Source: Arthrobacter sp. Leaf337
GTDB taxonomy: Bacteria; Actinomycetota; Actinomycetes; Actinomycetales; Micrococcaceae
Assembly: GCF_001423745.1 (NCBI RefSeq)
Contig: NZ_LMPC01000029.1
Coordinates: 192,998-256,997, forward strand
Direction of reading: 5' to 3'
DNA length: 64,000 nt
The notes beneath the pieces are model-generated. The model was not told the origin of the DNA. It saw nothing but the letters and a program-made list of their open reading frames with translations, and searched no databases. The translations under genes and the position numbers were made by a program. Each line of letters begins with the position of its first letter. Position 1 is the first letter of the stretch. Shown here piece by piece: positions 16,013 to 23,664 of the stretch.

Positions 16013-17425
16013 ATGTCCGCTCCTGTCCTGTCCATCATCATCCTGGCGGTGATGTTCCTGCTAGCCACGGTGCTCCCGCTCAACATGGGCGCCCTGGCGT
16101 TTGTCGGGGCATTCCTGCTGGGCTCGGTTGTCCTGGGGATGTCCACCAACGACATCCTCGCCAACTTTCCAGGAGGGCTTTTCCTGACCATCGTCGGGGT
16201 CACCTACCTGTTCGCCATCGCGCAGAACAACGGCACCATCGATCTCATGGTCCGGGGCGCCGTGCGGCTGGTTGGCAGCAAGGTGGCCCTGATCCCGTGG
16301 ATCATGTTCGCCATCACCGCCGTCATCACGGCCGTGGGCGCACTCTCGCCCGCCGCCGTCGCCATCATCGCCCCGATCGCGCTCAGCTTCGCGGCCAGGC
16401 ACAAGATCAACCCGCTCATGATGGGCATGATGGTGATCCACGGGGCACAGGCCGGCGGCTTCTCCCCCATCGCCGTCTACGGTGTCACTGTCAACGGCAT
16501 CATTGCCAAGACGGAACTGGAAGCCAGCCCCATGGCAATCTTCCTGGCGAGCTTCGTCTTCAACCTGGCTATTGCACTGGTGCTGTTCCTCGTTCTCGGC
16601 GGAAACAGGATCGGGTCCTCCGCAGGAAGCCGGTTCGTGGAGCAGGCTGCCGAAAAGCGCATGGCCATGAGCGTGGGAGCCCGGACCGCCGGCGTGACCC
16701 TGCAGGGCTCGGGCACCGACATTTCCTCCGCCCGCGTCGCCTCGAAGGGCACATCAGGCAGCTCGCCGGAAGGCAGCAAAGACGGTTCGCCCGGGGCCGG
16801 GGCAGAGCTGGCCGGCACTCCCCGCGCCTCCGTTCCACAGCTGGTCACCATTCTTGGCCTGATCGCCCTGGCCGTGGTTTCGCTGGGGTTCAAGGTGGAC
16901 GTCGGCTTCGTCTCCATCACCATCGCCATGGTCCTGGCCTTGGTCTCCCCGGCCGCCCAGAAAGGCGCCGTCAACAAGATCAGCTGGTCCACTGTCCTGC
17001 TCCTCTGCGGCATGCTCACCTTCGTGGGCGTCCTGGAGGAAGCCGGCACCATCAAATTCGTGTCCGACGGCGTGGCCCAACTGGGCATGCCGCTGCTTGC
17101 GGCCCTGCTGATCTGCTACATCGGCGCCGTGGTCTCGGCCTTCGCCTCGTCCACCGCCATCCTGGCGGCCCTCATTCCCCTCGCAGTGCCGTTCTTGGCT
17201 TCCGGGGAGATCGGCGCCGTCGGGGTCATTGCCGCCCTCGCCGTGGCCTCCACGATCGTTGACGTCTCCCCGTTCTCCACGAACGGCGCACTGGTGCTGG
17301 CCAACGCGCCCGAAGACGTGGACAAGGACAAGTTCTACAAGCAGATCCTGGCCTACAGCGGGATCGTCGTCGTGGCGGGACCCGCCATCGCCTGGCTGGT
17401 GATGGTGGTCCCGGGCTGGCTGTAA
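16013..17425 (+). CDS. MatC-type dicarboxylate carrier (SLC13/CitMHS-like permease)
   Basis: 470 residues with about 11-12 membrane helices and a hydrophilic loop at about 215-270. The N-terminal half (MGALAFVGAFLLGSVVLGMSTNDILANFPGGLFLTIVGVTYLFAIAQNNGTI) matches the MatC N-terminal domain, named after the rhizobial malonate carrier. GGAGGAAC lies close upstream of the ATG. It is the first gene of a plus-strand run followed by a CoA-transferase and a carboxyltransferase, so the imported acid is probably activated to its CoA ester. Malonate is the best guess from the family; other C3-C5 dicarboxylates are possible. Confidence 0.85.
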   Translation: MSAPVLSIIILAVMFLLATVLPLNMGALAFVGAFLLGSVVLGMSTNDILANFPGGLFLTIVGVTYLFAIAQNNGTIDLMVRGAVRLVGSKVALIPWIMFAITAVITAVGALSPAAVAIIAPIALSFAARHKINPLMMGMMVIHGAQAGGFSPIAVYGVTVNGIIAKTELEASPMAIFLASFVFNLAIALVLFLVLGGNRIGSSAGSRFVEQAAEKRMAMSVGARTAGVTLQGSGTDISSARVASKGTSGSSPEGSKDGSPGAGAELAGTPRASVPQLVTILGLIALAVVSLGFKVDVGFVSITIAMVLALVSPAAQKGAVNKISWSTVLLLCGMLTFVGVLEEAGTIKFVSDGVAQLGMPLLAALLICYIGAVVSAFASSTAILAALIPLAVPFLASGEIGAVGVIAALAVASTIVDVSPFSTNGALVLANAPEDVDKDKFYKQILAYSGIVVVAGPAIAWLVMVVPGWL

Positions 17426-17483
17426 TCGCCCGGACATCCAGCAGGCCTCAACCCAGATATCCATGAGCAACAGAAGGAACCCC

Positions 17484-18707
17484 ATGCAGAGCACTGAATC
17501 CACGCCCCGGACCGACGGGCCCCTGGCGGGCTACCTCGTGGTGGACCTGAGCCGAGCCTTGGCGGGCCCGCACGCAGGCATGATGCTGGCTGACCTCGGC
17601 GCCCGGGTCATCAAGGTGGAAAACCCCGGCACCGGAGACGACACCCGCGGCTGGGGTCCCCCCTTTGTAGGTCCCGACGACGACCCGCAGGCGACGTACT
17701 TCCTGTCCTGCAACCGCAACAAGGAGTCCATCGCCTTGGACCTGAAGAACGACGACGGGCGGACAGTGCTGCGCGAACTGCTGGAACGCGCCGACGTCGT
17801 CATCGAGAACTTCCGCCCCGGCGTGCTGGACCGGCTGGGCTTCTCCGCCGCGGAAATGCACGCCCTGAACCCGGCACTGGTGATCCTGTCCATCACCGGC
17901 TTCGGGCATGACGGGCCGGAATCCCGGCGCAGCGGCTACGACCAGATCCTGCAGGGCGAGACCGGGCTGATGTCCCTCACCGGCTCCGGACCGGACGACC
18001 CCCAGCGGGTGGGCGTTCCGATCGCTGATCTCCTGTCCGGCATGTACGGCGCGTTCGGCACCCTGGCGGCCTTGCTGCAGCGCGAACGGACCGGGCAGGG
18101 ACAGATCGTGCGCACCTCACTGCTCGCGGCCCTTATCGGGGTGCACGCCTTCCAAGGCACCAGGGCTACAGTCGCCGGTGAAATTCCGAAGGCCCAGGGC
18201 AACCACCACCCCTCCATCGCTCCCTACGGACTGTTCCACTGCCGGCAGGGCCGCGTCCAGATCAGCGTGGGCAGCGAAAAGCTGTGGAACACGTTCGCTT
18301 CCACCTTCGGAATCGACGGCTCGCGGCCCGAGTTCGCCAGCAACGCGGACCGGGTGCGCAACCGCGAGAAGGTCATCGAGGAAGTGGAGAACGCGTTCTC
18401 CGATTACGGGGCCGAGGAGCTGCTCACCAAACTCAACGACGCCGGCATCCCGGCCGGCAAGGTCCGCACCCTGGACGAGGTCTACGCCTGGGAGCAGGTC
18501 CATTCGCAGGGTCTGGTGATCGACGTCGAGCACAAGCTCCTGGGCACCGTAAGCCTGCCCGGTCCGCCGCTGCGGTTCTTCAGCGCTGCCGACACCGCTG
18601 AAACGACCCTCACTACCCACACGGCCCCGCCGCTGCTCGACCAGGACGGCGATCAGATCCGGCAGTGGCTGGGACTGGACGCCGGCGCGAAGCAGGAGGG
18701 GCGGTGA
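17484..18707 (+). CDS. CaiB/BaiF family (class III) CoA-transferase
   Basis: 407 residues. Typical features are the N-terminal GYLVVDLSRALAGPHAGMMLADLGARVIKVENPGTGDDTR, LDLKNDDGR, VVIENFRPGVLDRLG, and GVPIADLLSGMYGAFG carrying the Asp that forms the acyl-anhydride intermediate. Class III enzymes move CoA between carboxylic acids without forming a free acyl-phosphate. Next to a MatC carrier it would convert the imported acid to its CoA thioester. The start at 17484 has AGAAGGAA upstream; the open frame begins at 17463 without a ribosome site. The stop at 18707 is two bases from the next ATG, so translation is coupled. Confidence 0.88.
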   Translation: MQSTESTPRTDGPLAGYLVVDLSRALAGPHAGMMLADLGARVIKVENPGTGDDTRGWGPPFVGPDDDPQATYFLSCNRNKESIALDLKNDDGRTVLRELLERADVVIENFRPGVLDRLGFSAAEMHALNPALVILSITGFGHDGPESRRSGYDQILQGETGLMSLTGSGPDDPQRVGVPIADLLSGMYGAFGTLAALLQRERTGQGQIVRTSLLAALIGVHAFQGTRATVAGEIPKAQGNHHPSIAPYGLFHCRQGRVQISVGSEKLWNTFASTFGIDGSRPEFASNADRVRNREKVIEEVENAFSDYGAEELLTKLNDAGIPAGKVRTLDEVYAWEQVHSQGLVIDVEHKLLGTVSLPGPPLRFFSAADTAETTLTTHTAPPLLDQDGDQIRQWLGLDAGAKQEGR

Positions 18708-18709
18708 CC

Positions 18710-20242
18710 ATGCTGACAGAACAGAAAGCCAGGCACCTGGACGCCGCCGGACTCATCGCGGCCGTGCTGGACGCGGGTTCCTACCGGAGCTGGGACGCGC
18801 CGGTTGTTGACCCCGATCCCGGCCCCGAGTACCGGGAGGAACTGGCAGCTGCCCGCGCCAAGACAGGCGTGGACGAGTCCGTCCTCACCGGCGAAGGCCG
18901 CATCCGGGGCCGGCGCGTAGCCGTGATCGTCAGCGAGTTCCGATTCCTCGCCGGTTCCATCGGCCTCGCCGCCGCTGAACGCATCGTCACCGCCGTCGAA
19001 CGGGCCACGCGTGAGGGACTGCCGCTTCTGGCGGGACCTGCGTCCGGCGGCACGCGCATGCAGGAAGGCACCATCGCCTTCCTGTCCATGGTGAAAATCA
19101 GCGCGGCCGTCCGCGCCCACCGCCAGGCCGGGCTGCCCTACCTCGTGTACCTGCGGCACCCCACCACGGGAGGGGTCATGGCGTCCTGGGGATCGCTCGG
19201 CCACATTACCGTGGCCGAGCCCGGGGCCCTGCTCGGCTTCCTCGGGCCGCGGGTCTATGAGGCCCTCTACGGTGCGCCGTTTCCGGAGAACGTCCAGGTG
19301 GCCGAGAACCTGTTCGACAAGGGCCTGGTCGATGCGGTGGTCCCGCCCTGGCAACTGTCCGACGTCGTGGACCGCGCCCTGAGCATGGTGGTCCCGGGCG
19401 CGCACCCGCGGCCTGCGCCGCCCCGCACGCTCGCCGTCAAAGCGTCCGACGCCGGTGCCTGGGAATCGATCGAAATCTCCCGGAACCCGCGCCGTCCGGA
19501 CCTCCGCCAGTTGCTCGCCTACGGCGCCCGCGATGTGCTGCCCCTCAACGGCACCGGGCAGGGGGAAAAGGACCCCGGGCTGCAGCTTGCCCTGGCGCGA
19601 TTCGGCCAGGAATCCTGCGTGGTCATCGGCCACACCCGGCCCAGGCCCTCCCAGCAGACGGCGATGGGACCGGCGTCGCTCCGGGAAGCCCGCCGCGGCA
19701 TGCGCCTGGCCGAGGAACTGGGGCTGCCGCTGTTGACAGTCATTGACACAGGCGGCGCGGCGCTGTCGAAGGAGGCCGAGGAAGGCGGGCTGGCCGGGGA
19801 GATTGCCCGGTCACTGCATGACATGATCGGGCTGAACTCCCCCACCGTTTCAGTCCTGCTCGGCCAAGGGGCGGGAGGCGGGGCGTTGGCACTTCTGCCC
19901 GCAGACCGCACCATCGCCGCCCAGCACGCGTGGCTGTCCCCGCTGCCGCCCGAAGGCGCCAGCGCCATCGTCCATCGGAGCACCGATTTCGCCCCGGCCA
20001 TGTCCGCAGCGCAGGGCGTCAACGTTGCAGCCCTCTACACCAACGCCCTGGTGGAACACATCGTGGACGAACGCGGCAACGCAGCACACGGGGACGCGGC
20101 CTCGGAAGCACGAGCATTCTGCCAGCGCATGGGACAGGCCATCGAATACGAGCTCGCCACCTTGTCGGCCACCGGGATTGGCGAGCTGCTGACGCGGCGG
20201 CAGGCAAAGTACCGGAACCTGGGCAGCATCATCGCCGGGTGA
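18710..20242 (+). CDS. Fused AccD-AccA-like carboxyltransferase
   Basis: 510 residues with two crotonase-type carboxyltransferase halves. The beta-like half (about 1-240) has SGGTRMQEGTIAFLSMVK and HPTTGGVMASWGSLG; the alpha-like half (about 270-500) has DTGGAALSKEAEEGGLAGEIARSL and GQGAGGGALALL. Such enzymes move a carboxyl group between carboxy-biotin and an acyl-CoA. The N-terminal four-cysteine zinc ribbon of bacterial AccD is absent, and no biotin carboxylase or biotin carrier gene is nearby. It may use carrier proteins encoded elsewhere, or work as a decarboxylase in the manner of malonate decarboxylase beta/gamma subunits. It is convergent with the PLP-enzyme gene. A GTG at 18704 is an alternative start. 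Confidence 0.82.
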   Translation: MLTEQKARHLDAAGLIAAVLDAGSYRSWDAPVVDPDPGPEYREELAAARAKTGVDESVLTGEGRIRGRRVAVIVSEFRFLAGSIGLAAAERIVTAVERATREGLPLLAGPASGGTRMQEGTIAFLSMVKISAAVRAHRQAGLPYLVYLRHPTTGGVMASWGSLGHITVAEPGALLGFLGPRVYEALYGAPFPENVQVAENLFDKGLVDAVVPPWQLSDVVDRALSMVVPGAHPRPAPPRTLAVKASDAGAWESIEISRNPRRPDLRQLLAYGARDVLPLNGTGQGEKDPGLQLALARFGQESCVVIGHTRPRPSQQTAMGPASLREARRGMRLAEELGLPLLTVIDTGGAALSKEAEEGGLAGEIARSLHDMIGLNSPTVSVLLGQGAGGGALALLPADRTIAAQHAWLSPLPPEGASAIVHRSTDFAPAMSAAQGVNVAALYTNALVEHIVDERGNAAHGDAASEARAFCQRMGQAIEYELATLSATGIGELLTRRQAKYRNLGSIIAG

Positions 20243-21365
20243 TTCCCGACCGGTGGAAATCGGTCTGCCACACATCGATGTCCCGTCCGTCTCCGTCGGT
20301 GACGACGTATTCGGGCCAGCGGTCGAAGGCGGAGCAGGGATGGGAGATGCCGAAGTCCACCAGGTCTGTGACGTCCAGGCCCGTCACGCCAGTGAGGACT
20401 GCGTGGTGGTCGTAGAGGTTGCGCACCACAGCGGTTGCCCCGTCCCTCGGGGCACCGTCAGCGGTTTGGACAGCCAGGACCACCGGCAGCCCGGCGTCGT
20501 AAGGCAGGTCCCGTTTGCCGGCACCGACGACGGCGATCCCCTCCTCGGGGGTGGAGAGCACCACGGCGCGGATGGTCAGCGCGGGCATCAGTCCCAACAC
20601 CGGGCTGACACCGGCGTAGGTGCCGTGATCGTGGGTGACGTAGCAGCCCGACCGGAGGATCCGCCTTGTTCCGGGCACCTGGCCGGCGTCCGGGAGGAAT
20701 TCCACCACACGGTCCGGAAATGCCGATCCACCCATGGAGTAGACGGGGGCGGACGTTTCGAAGAATGGGGCGACTTCCAGGAACACCTGCCGTACGAGCC
20801 GGCAGTGCCGGTCAACCGCCGTGACGGTGTCCTCCGCACGACTGTTGGGCACCACGCCCTCGTAGCCGGCCACTCCAACGAGCCTCAGGCCGGCCGCGGC
20901 GCGGACCAGCCCGGCGAGGCGGACAGCCTCCTGAAGGGTGCGGACCCCCGTGCGCCCGCCGGGAGTCCCGACGTCGAGCATCACCTCCAGCGGAACGCCG
21001 CCATCGGCGGTGAACACCTGTGCCGCGGCGTTGATGCCCGCCTCGGAGTCCACGAAGCAGCGGATCTCACGCGCGGAATCATCGTCCAGCCAGATCCGGA
21101 TGCGTGTGAGGCCGTCCCGGTCGACCACCTCATTGGCGATGAGGACATGTTGGTGCCCCCAGCCCAGGGCGGCAGCCACCTGGTCCACGGTGGCAACCGT
21201 AACGCCGACTGCTCCGGCCGCCACCTGGCGGCTGATGATCGGCGCGGACATGGTTGTTTTGACGTGCGGTGCAAGATCGACCTGGTGTTCCCGGCACCAG
21301 GACGCCATGACACGGATATTGTTTTCGAGGGCACCGGCATTGAGCCTGAGCTGCGGATAGGGCAT
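20229..21365 (-). CDS. DSD1-type PLP enzyme (D-serine dehydratase / D-threonine or hydroxyaspartate aldolase family)
   Basis: 378 residues of fold-type III. The PLP lysine is K36 in HVKTTM; the metal site expected of the DSD1 group is His342 and Cys344 (SHPCSAF). SMGGS and TPEEG-type loops fit the family. Members dehydrate D-serine or cleave D-threonine or 3-hydroxy-D-aspartate; the neighbouring C4-acid genes make a hydroxyaspartate-type substrate attractive but unproven. The gene overlaps the end of the carboxyltransferase gene by 14 bases (convergent) and is divergent from a LysR gene. TTGGTC, 18 bases, GACAAT, five bases, ATG suggests a leaderless promoter. Confidence 0.78.
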   Translation of the reverse strand: MPYPQLRLNAGALENNIRVMASWCREHQVDLAPHVKTTMSAPIISRQVAAGAVGVTVATVDQVAAALGWGHQHVLIANEVVDRDGLTRIRIWLDDDSAREIRCFVDSEAGINAAAQVFTADGGVPLEVMLDVGTPGGRTGVRTLQEAVRLAGLVRAAAGLRLVGVAGYEGVVPNSRAEDTVTAVDRHCRLVRQVFLEVAPFFETSAPVYSMGGSAFPDRVVEFLPDAGQVPGTRRILRSGCYVTHDHGTYAGVSPVLGLMPALTIRAVVLSTPEEGIAVVGAGKRDLPYDAGLPVVLAVQTADGAPRDGATAVVRNLYDHHAVLTGVTGLDVTDLVDFGISHPCSAFDRWPEYVVTDGDGRDIDVWQTDFHRSGITRR

Positions 21366-21370
21366 GGTCG

Positions 21371-21400
21371 ATTGTCACGGGCGTAGGCTGTCAGGACCAA
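21371..21400 (-). promoter_or_regulatory. Predicted leaderless promoter of the DSD1-type gene
   Basis: On the minus strand a -35-like TTGGTC, an 18-bp spacer and GACAAT (plus-strand 21371-21376) sit five bases before the ATG at 21365. It lies in the short divergent gap shared with the LysR gene, so LysR control is likely. Confidence 0.4.
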
Positions 21401-21418
21401 ATTCGCGAAAGGGCCGGA

Positions 21419-22306
21419 GTGGACACACGAAAGCTGAAGTATTTCCTGGCCGTTGTTGACCATGACGGTTTCAACCGGGCGGCAGAGCACCTCCTGATCG
21501 CCCAGCCCTCGCTGTCCCAGACCATCGCGGGACTGGAGAAGGACCTCGGCGTGCCGCTCTTCCACCGGATCGGCCGCAGGGCGGTGCTCAGCGAGGCCGG
21601 CAAGGAACTCGTCGGACCGGCACGCCTGGTAATGCGGGACCTCGATGCCGCCCAGTCCGCGGTGCAAGCGTTGCGGGGCGTGCGCAGCGGCAGGCTGGAC
21701 ATCATCACCATGCCCTCCCCCGGCATCGAACCCCTGACCTCGATGATCGCCCGCTTTACCAGGCTGCACCCCTCCGTCCGGCTCAACGTCAGCGCCGCGT
21801 TCACACCCGAGGGGGTCATCGAATCGGTCCGAACCGGCAGCACCGAAATCGGACTGGCCGGTTCCTCAACGCCAATCCGGGTCCCGGGGGTGCAGGTCCT
21901 GGAGCTCGAACGCCAGCCACTGATCCTGATCGTGAACCCGCAGTCCGACACGTTCAACCCGGGAACGGCGATCCAGCGGGAGGACCTGGGCGGGCACCGC
22001 CTGATCGCCAGCCAGCGCGGATCGCTGATGCGCTGGCTGGTGGACGACGCGCTGGCGCACGGCGTTAACGTGGAGATCGTCGTCGAGGTGGCCCACCGGA
22101 CCTCGATCCTGCCGCTGGTACTTGCCGGAGTGGGCCATGCGGTGATGCCCTCGTCCTGGGCGCCGACGGCCCACAAGGCCGGACTGCGGACCCTGCTCAT
22201 CGAGCCTGTCTCCCACCTCGATGTTGCCATCCTGAGCCGGAAGGAAGACCTGACGCCCGCCGCCCGCGCTTTCCTGAAGGTCGCGGAGTTGCACGCCGAT
22301 CAATAG
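21419..22306 (+). CDS. LysR-family transcriptional regulator
   Basis: 295 residues. The N-terminal winged helix reads LKYFLAVVDHDGFNRAAEHLLIAQPSLSQTIAGLEKDLGVPLFHRIGRRAVLSEAGKEL; residues 90-295 are the periplasmic-binding-protein-like effector domain. The start is GTG at 21419 with GGGCCGG close upstream. It is divergent from the DSD1-type gene and precedes the tartrate dehydrogenase gene on the same strand, so it may activate both in response to a hydroxy acid. A 17-bp palindrome overlaps its stop codon. Confidence 0.9.
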   Translation: MDTRKLKYFLAVVDHDGFNRAAEHLLIAQPSLSQTIAGLEKDLGVPLFHRIGRRAVLSEAGKELVGPARLVMRDLDAAQSAVQALRGVRSGRLDIITMPSPGIEPLTSMIARFTRLHPSVRLNVSAAFTPEGVIESVRTGSTEIGLAGSSTPIRVPGVQVLELERQPLILIVNPQSDTFNPGTAIQREDLGGHRLIASQRGSLMRWLVDDALAHGVNVEIVVEVAHRTSILPLVLAGVGHAVMPSSWAPTAHKAGLRTLLIEPVSHLDVAILSRKEDLTPAARAFLKVAELHADQ

Positions 22307-22318
22307 GCTGAGCCTATT
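22302..22318. promoter_or_regulatory. 17-bp palindrome at the LysR stop codon
   Basis: AATAGGCT-G-AGCCTATT, perfect apart from the central base, spanning the TAG of the LysR gene and lying about 105 bases before the tartrate dehydrogenase ATG. It could be a LysR binding site for that promoter or a short terminator; the one-base centre makes an RNA hairpin unlikely. Confidence 0.4.
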
Positions 22319-22422
22319 TGCCGTATCGAATCTTGGTCTTGGACGCCCAATGTGCCCAGGCCTTCTACTTGAAGAGGAAGGCAGTGTGACGCTGCTAACA
22401 GACTCAACGAGGAGGTAGGCAC

Positions 22423-23520
22423 ATGAGCGCCACCCAGAAATTCAGCATCGCTTCAATCCCCGCAGACGGAGTCGGCAAGGAAGTTGTCTCCGCCGGCCGC
22501 CGCGTCCTGGACGCCTTGGCAGCCAGCTCCAACGGCAAGTTCGCCTTCGAATGGACCGAGTTCCCCTGGGGCTGCGGCTACTACGAAAAGACCGGCCAGA
22601 TGATGGACCCCAAAGGCCTGGAAGCCCTCAAAGACTTCGATGCCATCTACTTCGGCGCCGTGGGTTGGGAGAACGTTCCGGACCACATCAGCCTCTGGGG
22701 CCTGCGCCTGAACATCACCCAGAACTTTGACCAGTGGGCCAACATCCGCCCGGTGAAGTTCCTGCCGGGCATCCAGTCCCCGCTCCGCAAGGCCGACAAC
22801 ACTGAACTCGACTGGATCGTCGTCCGCGAGAACAGCGAAGGCGAATACGCCGGCCTCGGCGGACGCAACCTCAGCGGCCGCGGCCCCGGCAACGAGGTGG
22901 CCCTGCAGACTGCCCTGTTCACCGAAAAGGGCTGCGAGCGCATCATGCGCTTCGCCTTTGACCTCGCCCGGACCCGCACGGTCAAGAAGGTCTCCTCTGT
23001 CACCAAGTCCAATGCACAGCAGTACGGCATGGTCCTCTGGGACGAAACCTTCCAGCGCGTGGCCCTGGACTACCCGGACGTGGCCACCGAAAGTGTCTTG
23101 GTCGATGCCATGAGCGCCAAGTTCATCCTGCACCCCGAGGACCTCTCCGTCGTGGTCGCATCGAACCTGAACGCTGACATCCTCTCGGACCTCGGCTCGG
23201 CACTCGCGGGCAGCCTGGGACTGGCGGCCAGCGCGAACCTGAACCCGGAGCGCCGCTTCCCGTCCATGTTCGAACCGGTCCACGGTTCCGCACCGGACAT
23301 TGCCGGCAAGGGCATCAGCAACCCGATCGGCGCAATTGCCAGTGCCGCCCTGATGCTGGACCACTTCGGCCTGCATGAGGAAGCCCGTCTGGTCGAAGCC
23401 GCCATTGAGCAGACCACGGCCGCCGGACACCTGACCCGCGACGTCGGCGGCGACGCCAACACCGACGACGTCACCGAGGCAATCATCGAAGCCCTCACCC
23501 ACACCCTGGCTGCCGTCTAG
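22423..23520 (+). CDS. Tartrate dehydrogenase / D-malate dehydrogenase (decarboxylating)
   Basis: 365 residues of the isocitrate/isopropylmalate dehydrogenase family. DWIVVRENSEGEYAGLGG, the SVTKSNAQQYGMVLWDE segment and the metal-binding ASNLNADILSDLGSALAGSLGLAASANLNP are diagnostic; MFEPVHGSAPDIAGKGISNPIGAIASAALML closes the NAD site. Tartrate dehydrogenases oxidise (+)-tartrate, decarboxylate meso-tartrate to D-glycerate and decarboxylate D-malate to pyruvate, using NAD, Mn and K ions. GAGGAGGT lies six bases before the ATG. A downstream glycerate kinase fits the D-glycerate product. Tartrate and D-malate enzymes cannot be told apart by sequence inspection alone. Confidence 0.87.
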   Translation: MSATQKFSIASIPADGVGKEVVSAGRRVLDALAASSNGKFAFEWTEFPWGCGYYEKTGQMMDPKGLEALKDFDAIYFGAVGWENVPDHISLWGLRLNITQNFDQWANIRPVKFLPGIQSPLRKADNTELDWIVVRENSEGEYAGLGGRNLSGRGPGNEVALQTALFTEKGCERIMRFAFDLARTRTVKKVSSVTKSNAQQYGMVLWDETFQRVALDYPDVATESVLVDAMSAKFILHPEDLSVVVASNLNADILSDLGSALAGSLGLAASANLNPERRFPSMFEPVHGSAPDIAGKGISNPIGAIASAALMLDHFGLHEEARLVEAAIEQTTAAGHLTRDVGGDANTDDVTEAIIEALTHTLAAV

Positions 23521-23568
23521 CCAGAACGCGCGACCAGCCGGCCCAGTCCCGGCGGTCAAACACGGCCC

Positions 23569-23608
23569 GGAATGGACGGCGGTTCAACACACCGCCGCCG
23601 TCCATTCC
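23569..23608 (+). terminator. Strong hairpin between tartrate dehydrogenase and dctA
   Basis: A 14-bp perfect stem (23569-23582 with 23595-23608) and a 12-base loop. No T tract follows. It lies 56 bases before the DctA start and may partly end or stabilise the upstream message rather than separate two operons. Confidence 0.55.
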
Positions 23609-23664
23609 GTCGTGCCCCCAACATCAAGCACCCTCCAGCTACATTCCACAACGAGGTAGGAATC

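Noticed and set aside
18710..20242. Ordinary acetyl-CoA carboxylase carboxyltransferase
   Set aside because: The zinc ribbon is missing, both halves are fused, and no carboxylase or carrier gene is near; the context points to catabolism.
20229..21365. Alanine racemase
   Set aside because: Fold-type III lysine is present but the HxC metal motif and C-terminal layout fit the DSD1/D-threonine aldolase group.
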